A stretch of 64,000 nt of DNA from positions 3,602,501 through 3,666,500 of the forward strand of contig NZ_AP025732.1 of NCBI RefSeq assembly GCF_023734775.1, given 5' to 3'. The notes under the pieces were generated by a model that ran no database searches, had not been told where the DNA came from, and saw only the letters and a program-made list of their open reading frames with translations. This document shows, piece after piece, positions 9,228-19,236 of this stretch (within the stretch, counting starts at the first letter, position 1; each line of letters starts with the position of its first letter). The position numbers and the translations under genes were made by a program. Origin of the DNA: Nostoc cf. commune SO-36 (GTDB lineage Bacteria; Cyanobacteriota; Cyanobacteriia; Cyanobacteriales; Nostocaceae).

Positions 9228-9274
9228 TCCCCTCTTTGCGTGCCTAACGTCAGGCTGACACCAACAAAGAGGGG
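9228..9274 (+). terminator. Stem-loop downstream of plsY
   Basis: Perfect 10-base arms CCCCTCTTTG (9228-9237) and CAAAGAGGGG (9265-9274) with a 27-base loop, starting 33 bases after the plsY stop. There is no T run after it, so it may act as a processing or bidirectional end signal rather than a classical intrinsic terminator. The same CCCCTCTTT/AAAGAGGGG arms are frequent in Nostoc intergenic DNA, so it may be a dispersed repeat. Confidence 0.55.
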
Positions 9275-9319
9275 TAAGATTCTTCCAGAATTACTACTAT
9301 ATTGATATTGATTGGTGTT

Positions 9320-9583
9320 CTAATCTTCCGAATGAAGATTACCTTTAATTAAACGGTGAAAAAGGCGGCAAGGCCACAAAAAAGCTCCACAGATACTTAC
9401 TGAAGCGATAGCCGCCACAACTCGCCAAATCGAGCTAGGTGGAGTGGCAGAATCTGAACGATGATCTTGTCTACTTTTGGCTAATTCCGGCACTGAATGA
9501 GATAGCTGACTGGCTGTACTGACCCCTTCAATCGCTGCTCCAATTAGATAAGCTACCAGGGCAATTACTAGCCAGTAATTCAT
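9320..9583 (-). CDS. Small membrane protein, unknown
   Basis: About 87 aa from ATG at 9583: MNYWLVIALVAYLIGAAIEG is a clean N-terminal membrane segment. A polar, Ser/Asp-rich middle follows, then a second hydrophobic stretch VVAAIASVSICGAFLWPC. An upstream TTG/ATG choice would add 13 polar residues before the membrane helix, which is less likely. I do not recognise the family. It is 63 bases downstream of another small gene on the same strand, so they may be cotranscribed. Confidence 0.5.
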   Translation of the reverse strand: MNYWLVIALVAYLIGAAIEGVSTASQLSHSVPELAKSRQDHRSDSATPPSSIWRVVAAIASVSICGAFLWPCRLFHRLIKGNLHSED

Positions 9584-9646
9584 AATATTCCACTGTTTGA
9601 ACTCTGAGCGTATGCTTGGCAATGAGAAATCATTTGATTTATCGCG

Positions 9647-9886
9647 CTAATGATTGCCGCCTTGCCCAAAGGATAATCTACCTTCGGCTGTATCACGAAT
9701 GAGGGGTAGTTTGGATTTTATATAAGTATTAAGGGTGCTATCTGCCTGCGGATCAATTGCCTGCTTCGCCTTTAACTGTTGGAGAAGGACTTGTACCAAA
9801 GCAGCATCGTCAAACTGTAGCAGGGTACTAACCTGTGTAGACTCGATTACAGCCCAAAGCTGTTGCATTATTTTCGCTGTTACCAT
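9647..9886 (-). CDS. Small conserved protein, unknown
   Basis: A 79-aa soluble protein, MVTAKIMQQLWAVIESTQVS ... TAEGRLSFGQGGNH, mostly helical by composition. It resembles small Nostoc hypothetical proteins in which a C-terminal segment RLSFGQGG is kept, but I have no function for it. It is the first gene of a possible two-gene unit with the membrane protein at 9320-9583. Confidence 0.55.
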   Translation of the reverse strand: MVTAKIMQQLWAVIESTQVSTLLQFDDAALVQVLLQQLKAKQAIDPQADSTLNTYIKSKLPLIRDTAEGRLSFGQGGNH

Positions 9887-10291
9887 GAGTCTGTAACCTC
9901 TTAAGCTTTTCTTTATATTTACACAGATTTGGAATTTGTTGTTAGTTTTTGCCTAAAGATTTATAAAGATATTGGTTGGAAATGCTGCTCTTGGGGATGC
10001 TGCCGCCAGCAAGGGAGGCGGAGCCTCAACGACGGGCATTCCCAGTCGGAGCAGGGGAACGAGGCAATCCTAAAAGCTTTTTCTAGATTGGTTTTTACGT
10101 TAAGTTGACATCTATGAACAATGTTGTGCCCTTACAAATAATTGATGTGTCGCAAACATTATTTGAATTAGTATTACTTCATTTACACATCTCTAGAAAT
10201 TAATTATTTATTGACTAAAAACCTTATAGAGACGTAGCATTGCTACGTCTCTACTTCACTCCTATATCTATTAGGTACTTTTGGTAAAAGT
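9887..10291. other. Intergenic region with palindromic repeat
   Basis: About 400 bases with no gene. At 10226-10252 there is a palindrome with arms TAGAGACGTAGCA and TGCTACGTCTCTA separated by one base, a dispersed Nostoc repeat that can act as a terminator for the T4SS-like cluster ending at 10292. A GC-rich stretch at 9985-10065 (GCCGCCAGCAAGGGAGGCGG) stands out from the AT-rich surroundings. Confidence 0.6.
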
Positions 10292-10864
10292 TTATTGTGA
10301 AACTGTCGCACAAGCTCCTTCCTGACCAGAAGGATCGGGAAAAATTGCTAAAGTATGATATTCGGGATTATCTGTTCCATATATCACTCGAAAAGTATAC
10401 AATTTGTTTCTACCTTGCCCTTCGGTAACAACTGTTAAAAGTGTATTGTTAGTGTTAGGAAGTCCAGGAATATTCAGTTTTTGAATTCGTCTGAGTTGAA
10501 TTACATTCGCTGCTGAGTTTTTACAATCTCCTGAACTAGCATTAGGTTTTGGGCCAAACTGCATACATACTGGGCCATCAAAATCCATCGTTACCTGTGA
10601 TGGATCATTCAACCAAACTTTTTTAATGACTTCTCCGGCCGGAATAAAGCTTAAGTTTGTTCCTTGCTGATACCAAACATTGATTGTAGGTATTAATCCC
10701 CCTAAACCTTGTGCTTGGCAGGAAAAGATGGAACGCAAAACCGCATTATTAGCTACAGCACGGCCTACCAACAAGAACATAGCAACCGAGAAAATTAAGG
10801 AAGCTATAGGTAGGAAATAAGAATTCTTTGCGGTATTTCCTGACGATTTAGTATTATTTTTCAT
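10292..10864 (-). CDS. VirB9/TrbG-like protein, N-terminal domain only
   Basis: A 190-aa protein with an N-terminal membrane or signal segment (residues 16-38, FLPIASLIFSVAMFLLVGRA) and then a beta-rich domain. The order WYQQGTNLSFIPAGEVIKKV, WLNDPSQVTMDF, then RRIQKLNIPG, NNTLLTVVTEG and LYTFRVIYG resembles the VirB9 N-terminal domain (pattern: G..I.F.PGE.I..V.LGD ... TNL.V.T..R.Y.F). The C-terminal VirB9 domain that binds VirB7 and VirB10 is absent. This identification is my own reading, supported by its place after a VirB10-like gene on the same strand. It is the last gene of the cluster. Confidence 0.55.
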   Translation of the reverse strand: MKNNTKSSGNTAKNSYFLPIASLIFSVAMFLLVGRAVANNAVLRSIFSCQAQGLGGLIPTINVWYQQGTNLSFIPAGEVIKKVWLNDPSQVTMDFDGPVCMQFGPKPNASSGDCKNSAANVIQLRRIQKLNIPGLPNTNNTLLTVVTEGQGRNKLYTFRVIYGTDNPEYHTLAIFPDPSGQEGACATVSQ

Positions 10865-10988
10865 GGTTGCAAATGGGTAAATTGGTAGATATAAGAAGGG
10901 GAGATGGGAAAAAGGGAAAGAAAACTAATTACCAATTACCATTACCCAATCCAAAATCTCAATTGGTATAAATCCTAACCTACTAAAA

Positions 10989-12570
10989 CTAGATCGCTTG
11001 ATTAACGTATATTTCAACAGTTGTGCCAGCTGACAAAAACCAAATATTACTAGGTTGTGACATTTGGGCGATCGCCTGTTGATTACGTTGGGCAATTTGG
11101 GGTACTACAGAGTTGAAACCACCTTCCGCAAGCGCAGCTACAAGGTCACGTCTATTCTCAGTGATAGTAGTAAGACCAGTAGTAGTATTGTTGTTCGTCG
11201 ATTCGCCTTCAGTTGTGTTGTTAGGAGATACTACACTATATGGCACGAGTCTGGTATCGGGGCGATTTATTAACTCTGCCGCTTTACCAAGACCTCCCAA
11301 AACGAATAGTCCTAGATCCATTGATGCTATGGACGAACTTTGACCGGGAAATTTACTTGCTATTAAAGGTTTACCTTGGGTACCGCGAATAATAATTGCA
11401 TTTTTGGGTAAGCTTTGTTCTGTAAGGTCGCCATTATTTTGCGAGATCAGTTTAACTACGTTCATCTGCAAAAGACCTTGTTCTGATATGGAACGAACTT
11501 CAGTTAAGAATTCGGTATTTGCAGGTATAGCGATCGCCCCATCGGAGGATTTTAGTGGTTCTTTCAATCGGATCACAAATACGTTTTTTTCTTCCTCTGA
11601 ATCACCACCGCTTGACCTATTAGTAGTTTCCCCAAATATTGCTGTTGCTAGCACAGCTTTGGCAGTACTCCCGACTGCTAAGGATTTCTGCCCCAGCGCT
11701 TGCGCTGTTTCTTGTTGTGGGGGTGGCTCAGGATTAGGTGGTGTCTGTTGCTGGGGCGTGTTGTTTAAAGGTTCAACAGCAGCTATGGTAGTAGGTTGAT
11801 TAGTAGCATTTACTTGACCATAACTACCTAACTTTGCTAGCCTTGCCCACTCTTCAAGTGGGCTTGGTGGAGATGGTGGAGTTATGTTAACTACCGGTTG
11901 AGTGTTTGTGTTTGGCTTCACAACTGGTAGCTGGGGTGATGGCACAGGTTGAGAAGCAGGTACTCTAACGACGCGCTCAACTGTGACTGTGCGAGGTACG
12001 TAAGCTGTTGGTGGGGGTGTTGGGATCACTTGCGGTCTAACTGATGGTTGTTGTAAGGGTACTGTAGGCGTTGATTTGGCAATTCTCAGCTGTTGTTGGG
12101 CAGCTTTCACCATTTGCGCTTGTTCAGTCAGGGCTAATTTCGTTTTTAGAGTATCTACTTGAGCTTCTAGCTGTTGAGATGTAGATTCATTAGTCGGCTG
12201 CTCTTGCACTGGTGGAGAAACAATAGTTTTGGGTTTTTGATTGCTAGTACCCATTAACTGCGACAAAAACACGACCACCCATCAAAACGATCGCTAAGGT
12301 AGCAGCTCCTACCAAGCCTAATTTTGCAAAGGGATTAGCTGAGAGGGCTTGCTTAGTCTGAACTTCTTGTGGTTGAGAAACGGATTCTGGCGGCGTTGCC
12401 GAGTTTTCTGATCCTTGGGTATCGATAGAAGAAGATTCTTCTTCAAAGCCGACCAACTTTGACATTCGTGATTCCCAATCCGAAGATTGTACTTCTACTT
12501 GGTTATCGTCGGTGGTTAGAGCAAATCCATTTTGGGGAGGTGTTTCCGCAGGAATTGAGTATCGGGTCAT
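10989..12570 (-). pseudogene. VirB10/TrbI-like T4SS core protein, frameshifted
   Basis: Bases 12244-12570 encode a cytoplasmic head and one membrane helix (FAKLGLVGAATLAIVLMGG). A proline-rich periplasmic linker (PTPPPTAYVPRTVTVERVV) follows, then a C-terminal beta-domain typical of VirB10/TrbI: VGSTAKAVLATAIFGE, IAIPANTEFLTEV and the closing NIWFLSAGTTVEIYV. The first frame ends in ...GGRVFVAVNGY at 12244; the rest is in the +1 frame (VVFLSQLMGTSNQ). One extra T in a T5 run near 12265-12270 accounts for it (restored GGRVLSQLMGTS). The start ATG at 12570 overlaps the upstream stop as ATGA, showing translational coupling. Known role: it spans inner and outer membranes and gates the channel. 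Confidence 0.72.
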
Positions 12571-13271
12571 GGTAGAGCTTGGTTTGGTTTTCCAGAACAA
12601 TTGTTATCTTTGATTTCACATATATTATAAATTTTTAGTCTGGCTTCTCCAAGGCGGTAAGCTGCGAAGTGCAACGGTAATGGCGCATTTGGTAGTGAAG
12701 TTGCAGGCTCATCTATTGCTCTAACTAAAATTTGTTTATTAAAGGAAACTGATTTTCCCAACCTATCATAACTGCTAAAAGTTAATTGATTGGCAAGTAT
12801 CTCTATTTTCCACCTTCCATTGCCTATTTCTGTAGGTTGAGAAATTTTTTGGATTACTAAAACATTCTCTGCTCCTCTATTAACATTTTCAAATTGCCTA
12901 TCTGGATTTAAATTAGTAAGTTCCGACTTAAGTTTTTCTTTAAAATCATCAGCTACTAGTTGGGAGGTAATTTCCCAGACTTGTGTTGGCGGCTGTTCTT
13001 GCGACCAGGTAAGCATTAAGCTCATAGTTTCACCAACAAAGCGCCTAATAGCCTCTGGCTGTCGCTTTAAATTTGGTTCGGGGTCTACGGTTATAGTGCG
13101 ACCATCAACAAGTTGCACTAAACTTTGAGGTGTGAGTTGCCGACTTAACTGTTGTAACATAGACCCGTGAAATATTAGTAAAAGCAAGGTTAACAGATGC
13201 AAACCAAATGTTCCTACTGCCAACACTGGTAAAGGGTTGTTTTTCTTATTTTCTGGTTTGAGTAATTGCAT
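12567..13271 (-). CDS. VirB8-like bitopic protein, copy 1
   Basis: A 234-aa protein with a short cytoplasmic N-terminus, one membrane helix (VLAVGTFGLHLLTLLLLIFH, residues 16-35) and a periplasmic domain of about 190 residues. This is the VirB8/TrbF build. It is a paralog of the next gene upstream: both share QL(V/I)DG(R/K), PEAIRRF(V/I)..TM..M..WS, FNK..LVRA.D and a C-terminal R...YEI/IYNICEI segment. Sequence alone does not prove VirB8, but position between VirB6-like and VirB10-like genes and topology agree. Its stop codon overlaps the VirB10-like start (ATGA). Confidence 0.55.
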   Translation of the reverse strand: MQLLKPENKKNNPLPVLAVGTFGLHLLTLLLLIFHGSMLQQLSRQLTPQSLVQLVDGRTITVDPEPNLKRQPEAIRRFVGETMSLMLTWSQEQPPTQVWEITSQLVADDFKEKLKSELTNLNPDRQFENVNRGAENVLVIQKISQPTEIGNGRWKIEILANQLTFSSYDRLGKSVSFNKQILVRAIDEPATSLPNAPLPLHFAAYRLGEARLKIYNICEIKDNNCSGKPNQALP

Positions 13272-13321
13272 TAATAATTGATTATATAAATTGAACTATC
13301 AGCCAGTGAATTAGAAATCTA

Positions 13322-14146
13322 TCATCTGATAAAGCTATCAGATGTTTGTCCAGTTCCGCATTCTTTTGATGTATCTTGGCTAAGGCTATTGTAGTTATCT
13401 AACAAACATAAGTTCCGAATTTCATAATTTTCTAGTCTATCAGCGCGGATACTATAAATTGCTTTTTGTAAGTCTGTACTACTCTCCGCTTGAGGATTAG
13501 CAAAATAATCTGTTGCACGTACAAGAAAATCTTTGTTAAACGGAGTGATGAGTCTTGCACCACCAACTCGGTTTTTTTGAATTAAGTCGGCTACCATACC
13601 CACTTGCCATTTACCTGGTGCAATTTGTTTAGGTGGATAAACCCGCTTAATAACTAATTGTGATGTCATTGCTTGATTGGGATTTTCAGAGAAAACCTCT
13701 GGCGGTGTCATTTCTGCAACTGTGCTTAAGAAACCTTTGCGAAAGTCTTCTGATAAAGCAAAACTAGCTACCCAGGTGCTGGTACTAATCTTTTGGCCAC
13801 TACCTTGAGGTGTACTAATAAGTACTCCTAAATCTGATTTAGGGTTGGCAACTTCTTCAATAGTTTGTGCGGGTAAGGTTCCAGACCAGCTAAACATTGA
13901 TATCATCGTTTTGCTGATAAATCGGCGTATCGCTTCTGGTTCTCTTGCTAAATCATCAATATTAGCAACTGGTTTCCCGTCGATTAATTGTACAAAATTG
14001 GGAGGTTTTCTCAAACTGAGTTGGCGAATATTTAGCCCTTGTAATAATAATAAAAATAAAATTAATATATGTACACTGAAGCTAGCGATCGCAAAAATCG
14101 TCAATACACTTCCTGTTCTTTGTCTTTTTTCTAATAAACGCACCAT
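13322..14146 (-). CDS. VirB8-like bitopic protein, copy 2
   Basis: A 274-aa paralog of the neighbouring gene, with one membrane helix at residues 14-37 (LTIFAIASFSVHILILFLLL) and a periplasmic domain of some 230 residues. Shared blocks are FVQLIDGKPV, EPEAIRRFISKTMISMFSWS, FNKDFLVRATD and RADRLENYEIRNLCLL. Compared with copy 1 it has about 35 extra residues after the first block, rich in Ser, Thr and Gly. Two VirB8-type proteins in one cluster are unusual and may form a heteromeric inner-membrane ring. The upstream gap of about 100 bases has AGGAGGTGATAAA close before the start, a strong ribosome site. Confidence 0.55.
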   Translation of the reverse strand: MVRLLEKRQRTGSVLTIFAIASFSVHILILFLLLLQGLNIRQLSLRKPPNFVQLIDGKPVANIDDLAREPEAIRRFISKTMISMFSWSGTLPAQTIEEVANPKSDLGVLISTPQGSGQKISTSTWVASFALSEDFRKGFLSTVAEMTPPEVFSENPNQAMTSQLVIKRVYPPKQIAPGKWQVGMVADLIQKNRVGGARLITPFNKDFLVRATDYFANPQAESSTDLQKAIYSIRADRLENYEIRNLCLLDNYNSLSQDTSKECGTGQTSDSFIR

Positions 14147-14251
14147 TTTATCACCTCCTGCTGCAAAAAACTTTAGCTATTATATATGACGATTTCCATA
14201 TAGTGAGCAGTCACGTCACTTCCCTTTTATTCATTTTTAATTTTGAATTTT

Positions 14252-15303
14252 CTATATTCTTTCCTTGACTAAAGAAGCCGTATTGCTGATAGCACCAAAG
14301 ACTGCAAAACCGCCAGCAGCAGCTACAAGCAAAGATAAAATTGGTGCTAATATTCCTAGAAAAATTATGAACCACATTAAATCTGGATCAACATTAGCAT
14401 TTTGACCTGGGCCATTTACAATCACTGCGGAAGTTAGCACAGCAATAATATTGAATGAAATTTTGGCAATTCCCATAGATAGAAATCCAGTCAGCCATGC
14501 AAAAATTGGTTTACCAGCTACAGGTAGTAAAGAACCACCAAGAGCTATTGGCCCTAAAGCTGCTATTAGCAACATAGTTGCTTCTATCAAATTCTGGAAG
14601 GCATATTGTAAGGAAACTAAAAAGTTTTTGATGCTTGTTTGGACTGTAGAACCTAACAAAGAATTAAAAGATGTTTCTGATACACTGCCAACAGTGCCAA
14701 ATTTGATATTATCTACCTTAATTTGCAGTCTATTTATCCAGCTTCTATTTCCATAAGTCTCTCTGTATTTTCGCCAGAGAACGTTGAGTTTTTCGCCAGC
14801 TTTCAAAAAGCATTGACTTTGTTGTTCGCCAGTAAGGGATTGACAAGGACGCAGAAAAGAACCAGCTACTTCTTCAGCAATACTCATATTCAGTGCTTGC
14901 TGGTAAGTTTTATTTGCATCTGCTGTTACCAATACTTGCTGATTCGCAGTGTTTAAAAAATTCCGCACTCCCAGCGTCAGAGTAGAAAGTATACTTCCCC
15001 TACCTGAATTACTTAAGAGTACTACCACTATAAAAGGCCAAATTAAAGCTGATATGGGACGGGTATATTCGTAGGATATTAAGTCTTTGAGGAATTGTAT
15101 CATAAAAAATAACAGGGTTCCTACCGCAAAAAAATACCCAGATTTGTCAGCGAGCCATACAAATTATTATTCGTGTTATTTTGTAATAAATCTAGCCATT
15201 GTTGATCCCAACCTTCGGCAATACTTTGAGAAGTTGCAGTACCATTGTCGATAACTCTATCAATGCCTGCTTGGGCAAAAATTAGTTTAATAGCAAGTTG
15301 CAT
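14252..15303 (-). pseudogene. VirB6/TrbL-like polytopic channel protein, split by frameshift
   Basis: Two reading frames form one protein. The first 60 codons (15303-15121, MQLAIKLIFAQAGIDRVIDN) end with ...LTNLGIFLR. The -1 frame continues as FFAVGTLLFFMIQFLKDL and runs to 14252. Hydrophobic helices follow (ALIWPFIVVVLLSN, ATMLLIAALGPIALGGSLLP, FIIFLGILAPILSLLVAAAG), as in VirB6/TrbL. The shift falls on T TTT TTG near 15127-15133, a canonical -1 slippery heptamer, so it could be programmed; a lost T is the other reading. Restored length is about 345 aa. The VirB6 role is inferred from topology and gene order. Confidence 0.6.
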
Positions 15304-15415
15304 TTTTAGTTGATGGGCTATTTTTTTAATTTTGTAGGGTATACCTACTAAACTGTTTTTTCGATTTTTTTTAGCTTGTCAGAAGTTAAAGAATCAGAGT
15401 TGTTTTCCTAAAATC

Positions 15416-16238
15416 CTACTTGTTAACTTTAACTGTTCTGCCAAACAAATCCATTTGAGAAGTCGCTCGTAAAAGTCGTGCTGCTTCTGTAGATGTTTCT
15501 ACTCTCCGAGCGCGATTTGTCTCTTCTGACTGCTGAGAAATATTGGCCAAATTTAAGTTCGAGTATTGTAAAGACTGATTATTTTGTATTGTCTGAGCAA
15601 ATGTTTCAGCTACATTTTGCTTGTTCTTGCTGAATTTTCAAAGTTTGCAATTGACTAGTACCTAGTAATTCCGCTAAAGTCGAAATCGCTTTATCAGCAG
15701 GATTAGCTGCATTGCTGACTTGGCTCACGATTGTACTGAGAAGATTATCGCTTCTTTGATCTAATTCTTCAGTCTTGTTTACCAGGTTTTCTAGATTTCT
15801 CTCAGTATTTTCTAATTTAGTTTTTGTCCTATCTTGTCCATTTTTGCCGAGAATACCTACCGCTACTCCACGGGTAATTACACGATTGAGTTCATTACTA
15901 ACTGAATTTCCCCAGACTGCTGAATTATTTTCAAAGCGGTTTGATTTAGAGTCGTAAGGAGCAGAGGGGTTAGTCAATTGATTCCGAATCTGTTTTCCCG
16001 CAGCGATGGGGTTAGGTATATTTAATTCTCCCTTGTCAGTATTAAGAGCAATTTGACTTTCTGTTTCTACAGGCTTTAAATTGTCGCTCAAATTATATTG
16101 AAGGTAATTTTGTAAATCTGTGGAATATGCTTTAAAATCAGCCCAAACGTCGCCTAATCCGGCCGTTTTAATTTGTGCCATTGCTGGTAGGATTGCCAAG
16201 GATAACAAGGTAAAAGTAAAAATGGTAGTTTTTCGCAT
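15416..16238 (-). pseudogene. VirB5/TrbJ-like exported coiled-coil protein, frameshifted
   Basis: From ATG at 16238: MRKTTIFTFTLLSLAILPAMA is a signal peptide with likely cleavage after AMA. A helical protein follows with a coiled coil around KLENTERNLENLVNKTEELD. The frame ends at 15606 (QQEQAKCS). The +1 frame continues without a break as NVAETFAQTIQNNQSLQYSN ... ATSQMDLFGRTVKVNK and stops at 15416, so one extra A in GCAAAATG near 15613 is the lesion. An exported helical protein between VirB4 and VirB6 is where VirB5/TrbJ, the minor pilin or transfer-assembly protein, is found. Sequence similarity to named VirB5 proteins is not obvious to me. Confidence 0.55.
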
Positions 16239-16301
16239 ATATCTGTGCCTGAAAAAGGTAGACGACATTATATAGTGAGTCAGAAATTTAGCTTTTTAAC
16301 T

Positions 16302-16430
16302 CAATACGCTTCAATTAAGTCTTAACTCTTTGTCAAAGTCAATTCTTTTAACGAATCGCCAACGCGCAAAGTCTCTTAGAGAAGAAAGCGAAGGAAAATA
16401 ACGGAGAAATACTTAATTGAAAGGTATTGG
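16302..16430. repeat. MITE-like element, copy 1
   Basis: Terminal inverted repeats CAATACGCTTCAATTAAG (16302-16319) and the complement of CTTAATTGAAAGGTATTGG (ending 16430), with an interior AAAGTCAATTCTTTTAACGA like that of the copy at 31929-32083. Near-matching flanks TTTTTAACT and TTTTGAACT suggest a target duplication of about 9 bases. It lies between the VirB4-like and VirB5-like genes inside the T4SS cluster. It has no coding capacity and so would depend on a transposase in trans. Confidence 0.65.
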
Positions 16431-16485
16431 TTTTGAACTATAATTTATACTTTTTAACTCATTGTTAACTGTTTGCAAAACCCGA

Positions 16486-19236
16486 TTAACTACTACGTAG
16501 ATTTGCCACTAACTGACGTGCAAAGGCAGAAATTGCTTCATATTTATCACTGTGTAACTGCATCATTTTGCTACGTGCAGTTTGTTCAGAGGGGTTATTA
16601 GCAACTGCTGCCAATTGTTCGTAACCTGGATAGTAACGGCAGAATGTATAACTACCATTATCATCTAATAGCCATTGGCTATAAACGCCTTCTTTGCGGG
16701 GAAAAAAAGCTTTCTGAGGCATTACGAGCAATAACTTGGCGGGGATATTTCAAGATTGTCTGCAAAACTATCTACTGCAACTGGCTGAATGCGTCCAATC
16801 AATCGTGTTGTCAAGTTTTGCAAAATTTTAGATGCAGCTTTAGATTTAGCAATAGTGTCAGGATCTTGTCCTGATAAGATGACTCTAATACCTGCTTTCG
16901 CGCCGTTCGCACAAATTCTGCCCACTAAGTCAGAAATTTGCTCAAATTCAAACAAAATTGGTGCTTCATCAATAAAGAATATGGAAGCTGGACTACTTAA
17001 TGCACGTCGTAGTGCAGCTGAATAGGCACTCAAGGAGAGTACGGCTGCATCTTCACTATCTGATAGATTTCTCAGAGCAAAAACTAAAAGTTGTGCATCG
17101 GTAGGAAAGCTAGATGGTGCAGAAATGGCTTGTCCGACGCGGCTAGAAAGCCAAAATCGTAAGCGTAGCTGAATTTGACTCAGAGCGTCTTCTACTCTGC
17201 CAGTTAAAGAACTTAGCTGCAAGTGTTCGGGTGAGCAGAAAAACAGAAAATCTCTTAAGGTAGGGGTTTTCTGCCAAGCAAGAGTGCCAAATCCCTCCGT
17301 CATTGCGTCTCGATATCGCTCTTTGATGCCCTCATCTCTAAAGAAGGCTTCTAAGGCTAAGTTAAGCAGCGATCGCACGGTTTGCGATAAAATTTGACTT
17401 TCAGTCGATGATCCTAAAACCATTGTCATTAACGCTGATTCGAGGAAGGCGGTATAATCGTTGAAGCGATCGCGCTGTTGTTCTGGTTCTAGCGATCGTA
17501 AATCTGGCTGTTCAAATAAGTTATTCGATTGTTTGGAAATATCAAAATAGGCTCCATTCCCCTCCATAAACTCTGTGTAGTCAGTGAAAGTAGATGTCCC
17601 ATCAGGTTTAGGAAAATCTAACGCCACAACCGGAATGCCGTGTGCCAAAGCCTGAGTTAAAATCCCTGATACCAACACCGATTTACCAGCACGAGTTGTA
17701 GCAAACAAAGCTAAATTTTTGTGTTGATTAAATAAGTCTAAGTGTACGGGTGTTCCGCCTTCTTCAGCAATCAACTCAAAGCCTTGCTTATCACCTCTTT
17801 TAGTTAAAACTAAAGGCATTAATCCCGGAACTTCACTTGTTAAATATAGCTGACGACGGTTTGAAAGGTGTTGCTAACAAACCTTCCCAAACTATCGGTA
17901 GAGTTTGCAGCCAAATTTTCCAAGCATATTCAGTTTCCCTAATTACCTTTGCTGGACGTTGAAAACAGTTTTCAATATATCTTGTCGCCTCATCTAATTT
18001 ATCGACAGTTGGACGATGTACCAAAATAACGACACTCGTATAAATCGGGACTGCACCTTCAAATAATTGTTCTTGTGCTGCTACCGATTTCTTCAACTTT
18101 AATTGAGCATTGACATCAATAGTTTTACTTTTTTCTTGAGCCATGATTGTCGTCATGTTTGACTGCTTCAGCACTCGTTGCAGAGTAGTTTTTACCATTG
18201 CGGGATTTGCGGCAGTCAACTCACAAAAAATCTCTGTATCTACTACTGTTTCTCTAGCCAACAGTTCCCATAAATAGCGCAGTTGAGTCGATTTATTAAT
18301 CCAACCTCCGGGTTTTTCGAGAAATGACAGTGCGCCAATATAACGATTGTTAACATTAACCCAGCGGCGATCGGCACAAGGTACACTAGACTCCATCAGC
18401 AAAGTTGTGCCGTGAATATTGTCTATAAGTAGTTTAGTACTAGCTAAATCAGAATTAACTTCCTCGTGCAATCCTTGTTCATCTAAAGTCCTTAACTGGG
18501 GAACGGCTATTGCCTCTGTATCATTAAACCTTCTCCAGATTTCCTCCCAGAGTTCATCAGCCTTCAAAGGCTTGATATCTAACCCCATTTGGTTAGATAA
18601 AATTTGCTCCCAACGCAGAAAGCCTTGCTTATAAGCATTTGAAATCAGGGTTTCAATGCGTTGGTTTTCTACGTCTGAAAGATCACCTTTGAATTTCAAC
18701 CACCAAGATTCAGCCTTGACTAAAAGCTTTTCTATCCAATCATCTGCATGTTGCGAGTTTGATTCAATCGTATAAGTGACGTAAATCCGCAAAAATTTTG
18801 GTTTACGAATTCCAGAAATAGTTAGTTCCTTGACTCTAGCTCTTTCTGCCATCAATAAATATTTGATATCTCGTGATGGCGAATTTTTGATTAGTGTTGC
18901 TAATTCTTTTTGCCGCTCTTTGTCTGAGCTAAAAGAACCCAAGTGCAGTGTTATCCTTTCACCGCTAGGGATGTCTTTTAATCCGGCTTCAATATTATTA
19001 AAAAGTGTATCGATTTGTTCAGGTCTTAAAGTGGTATGAATTCCCTTACAATCAAAACCAAAAACAAAGCAAAACCGATCTTTTTGAGTGCCTTTTGTTA
19101 AAAGATAAGCGCCAATATCACGTCCATTTATTGCAACACGTAGCATTGTCGCCAAGTGCAAGGCATCTTCAAATGGTGTTAATCTACTTTCATTTCCGGC
19201 GATGCCGACGCTTTGTTTTCCGATTTTTTGCTTCAT
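16486..19236 (-). pseudogene. virB4: VirB4/TraC-type T4SS ATPase, two frameshifts
   Basis: Three reading frames form one protein of about 915 aa. It starts at 19236 (MKQKIGKQSVGIAG), overlapping the VirB3-like gene. The first frame ends at 17833; the +1 frame continues as RRQLYLTSEVPGLMPLVLT (extra C near 17862). This second part holds Walker A (ATTRAGKSVLVSG), Walker B (ASIFFIDEAPILFE) and the motif ILSGQDPDTI, as in VirB4/TraC ATPases that power pilus assembly and substrate transfer. It ends in ...EISPPSYCS at 16722. The last part, PAKLLLVMPQKAFFPRKEGV ... YSQWLLDDNGSYTFCRYYPG, is in another frame, restored by one more C at the CCCC run near 16745. All catalytic motifs are present once the frame is restored. 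Confidence 0.82.

Noticed and set aside
11064..11799. Plus-strand ORFs opposite the VirB10-like gene
   Set aside because: Antisense to the proline-rich and C-terminal domain coding parts; no independent support.
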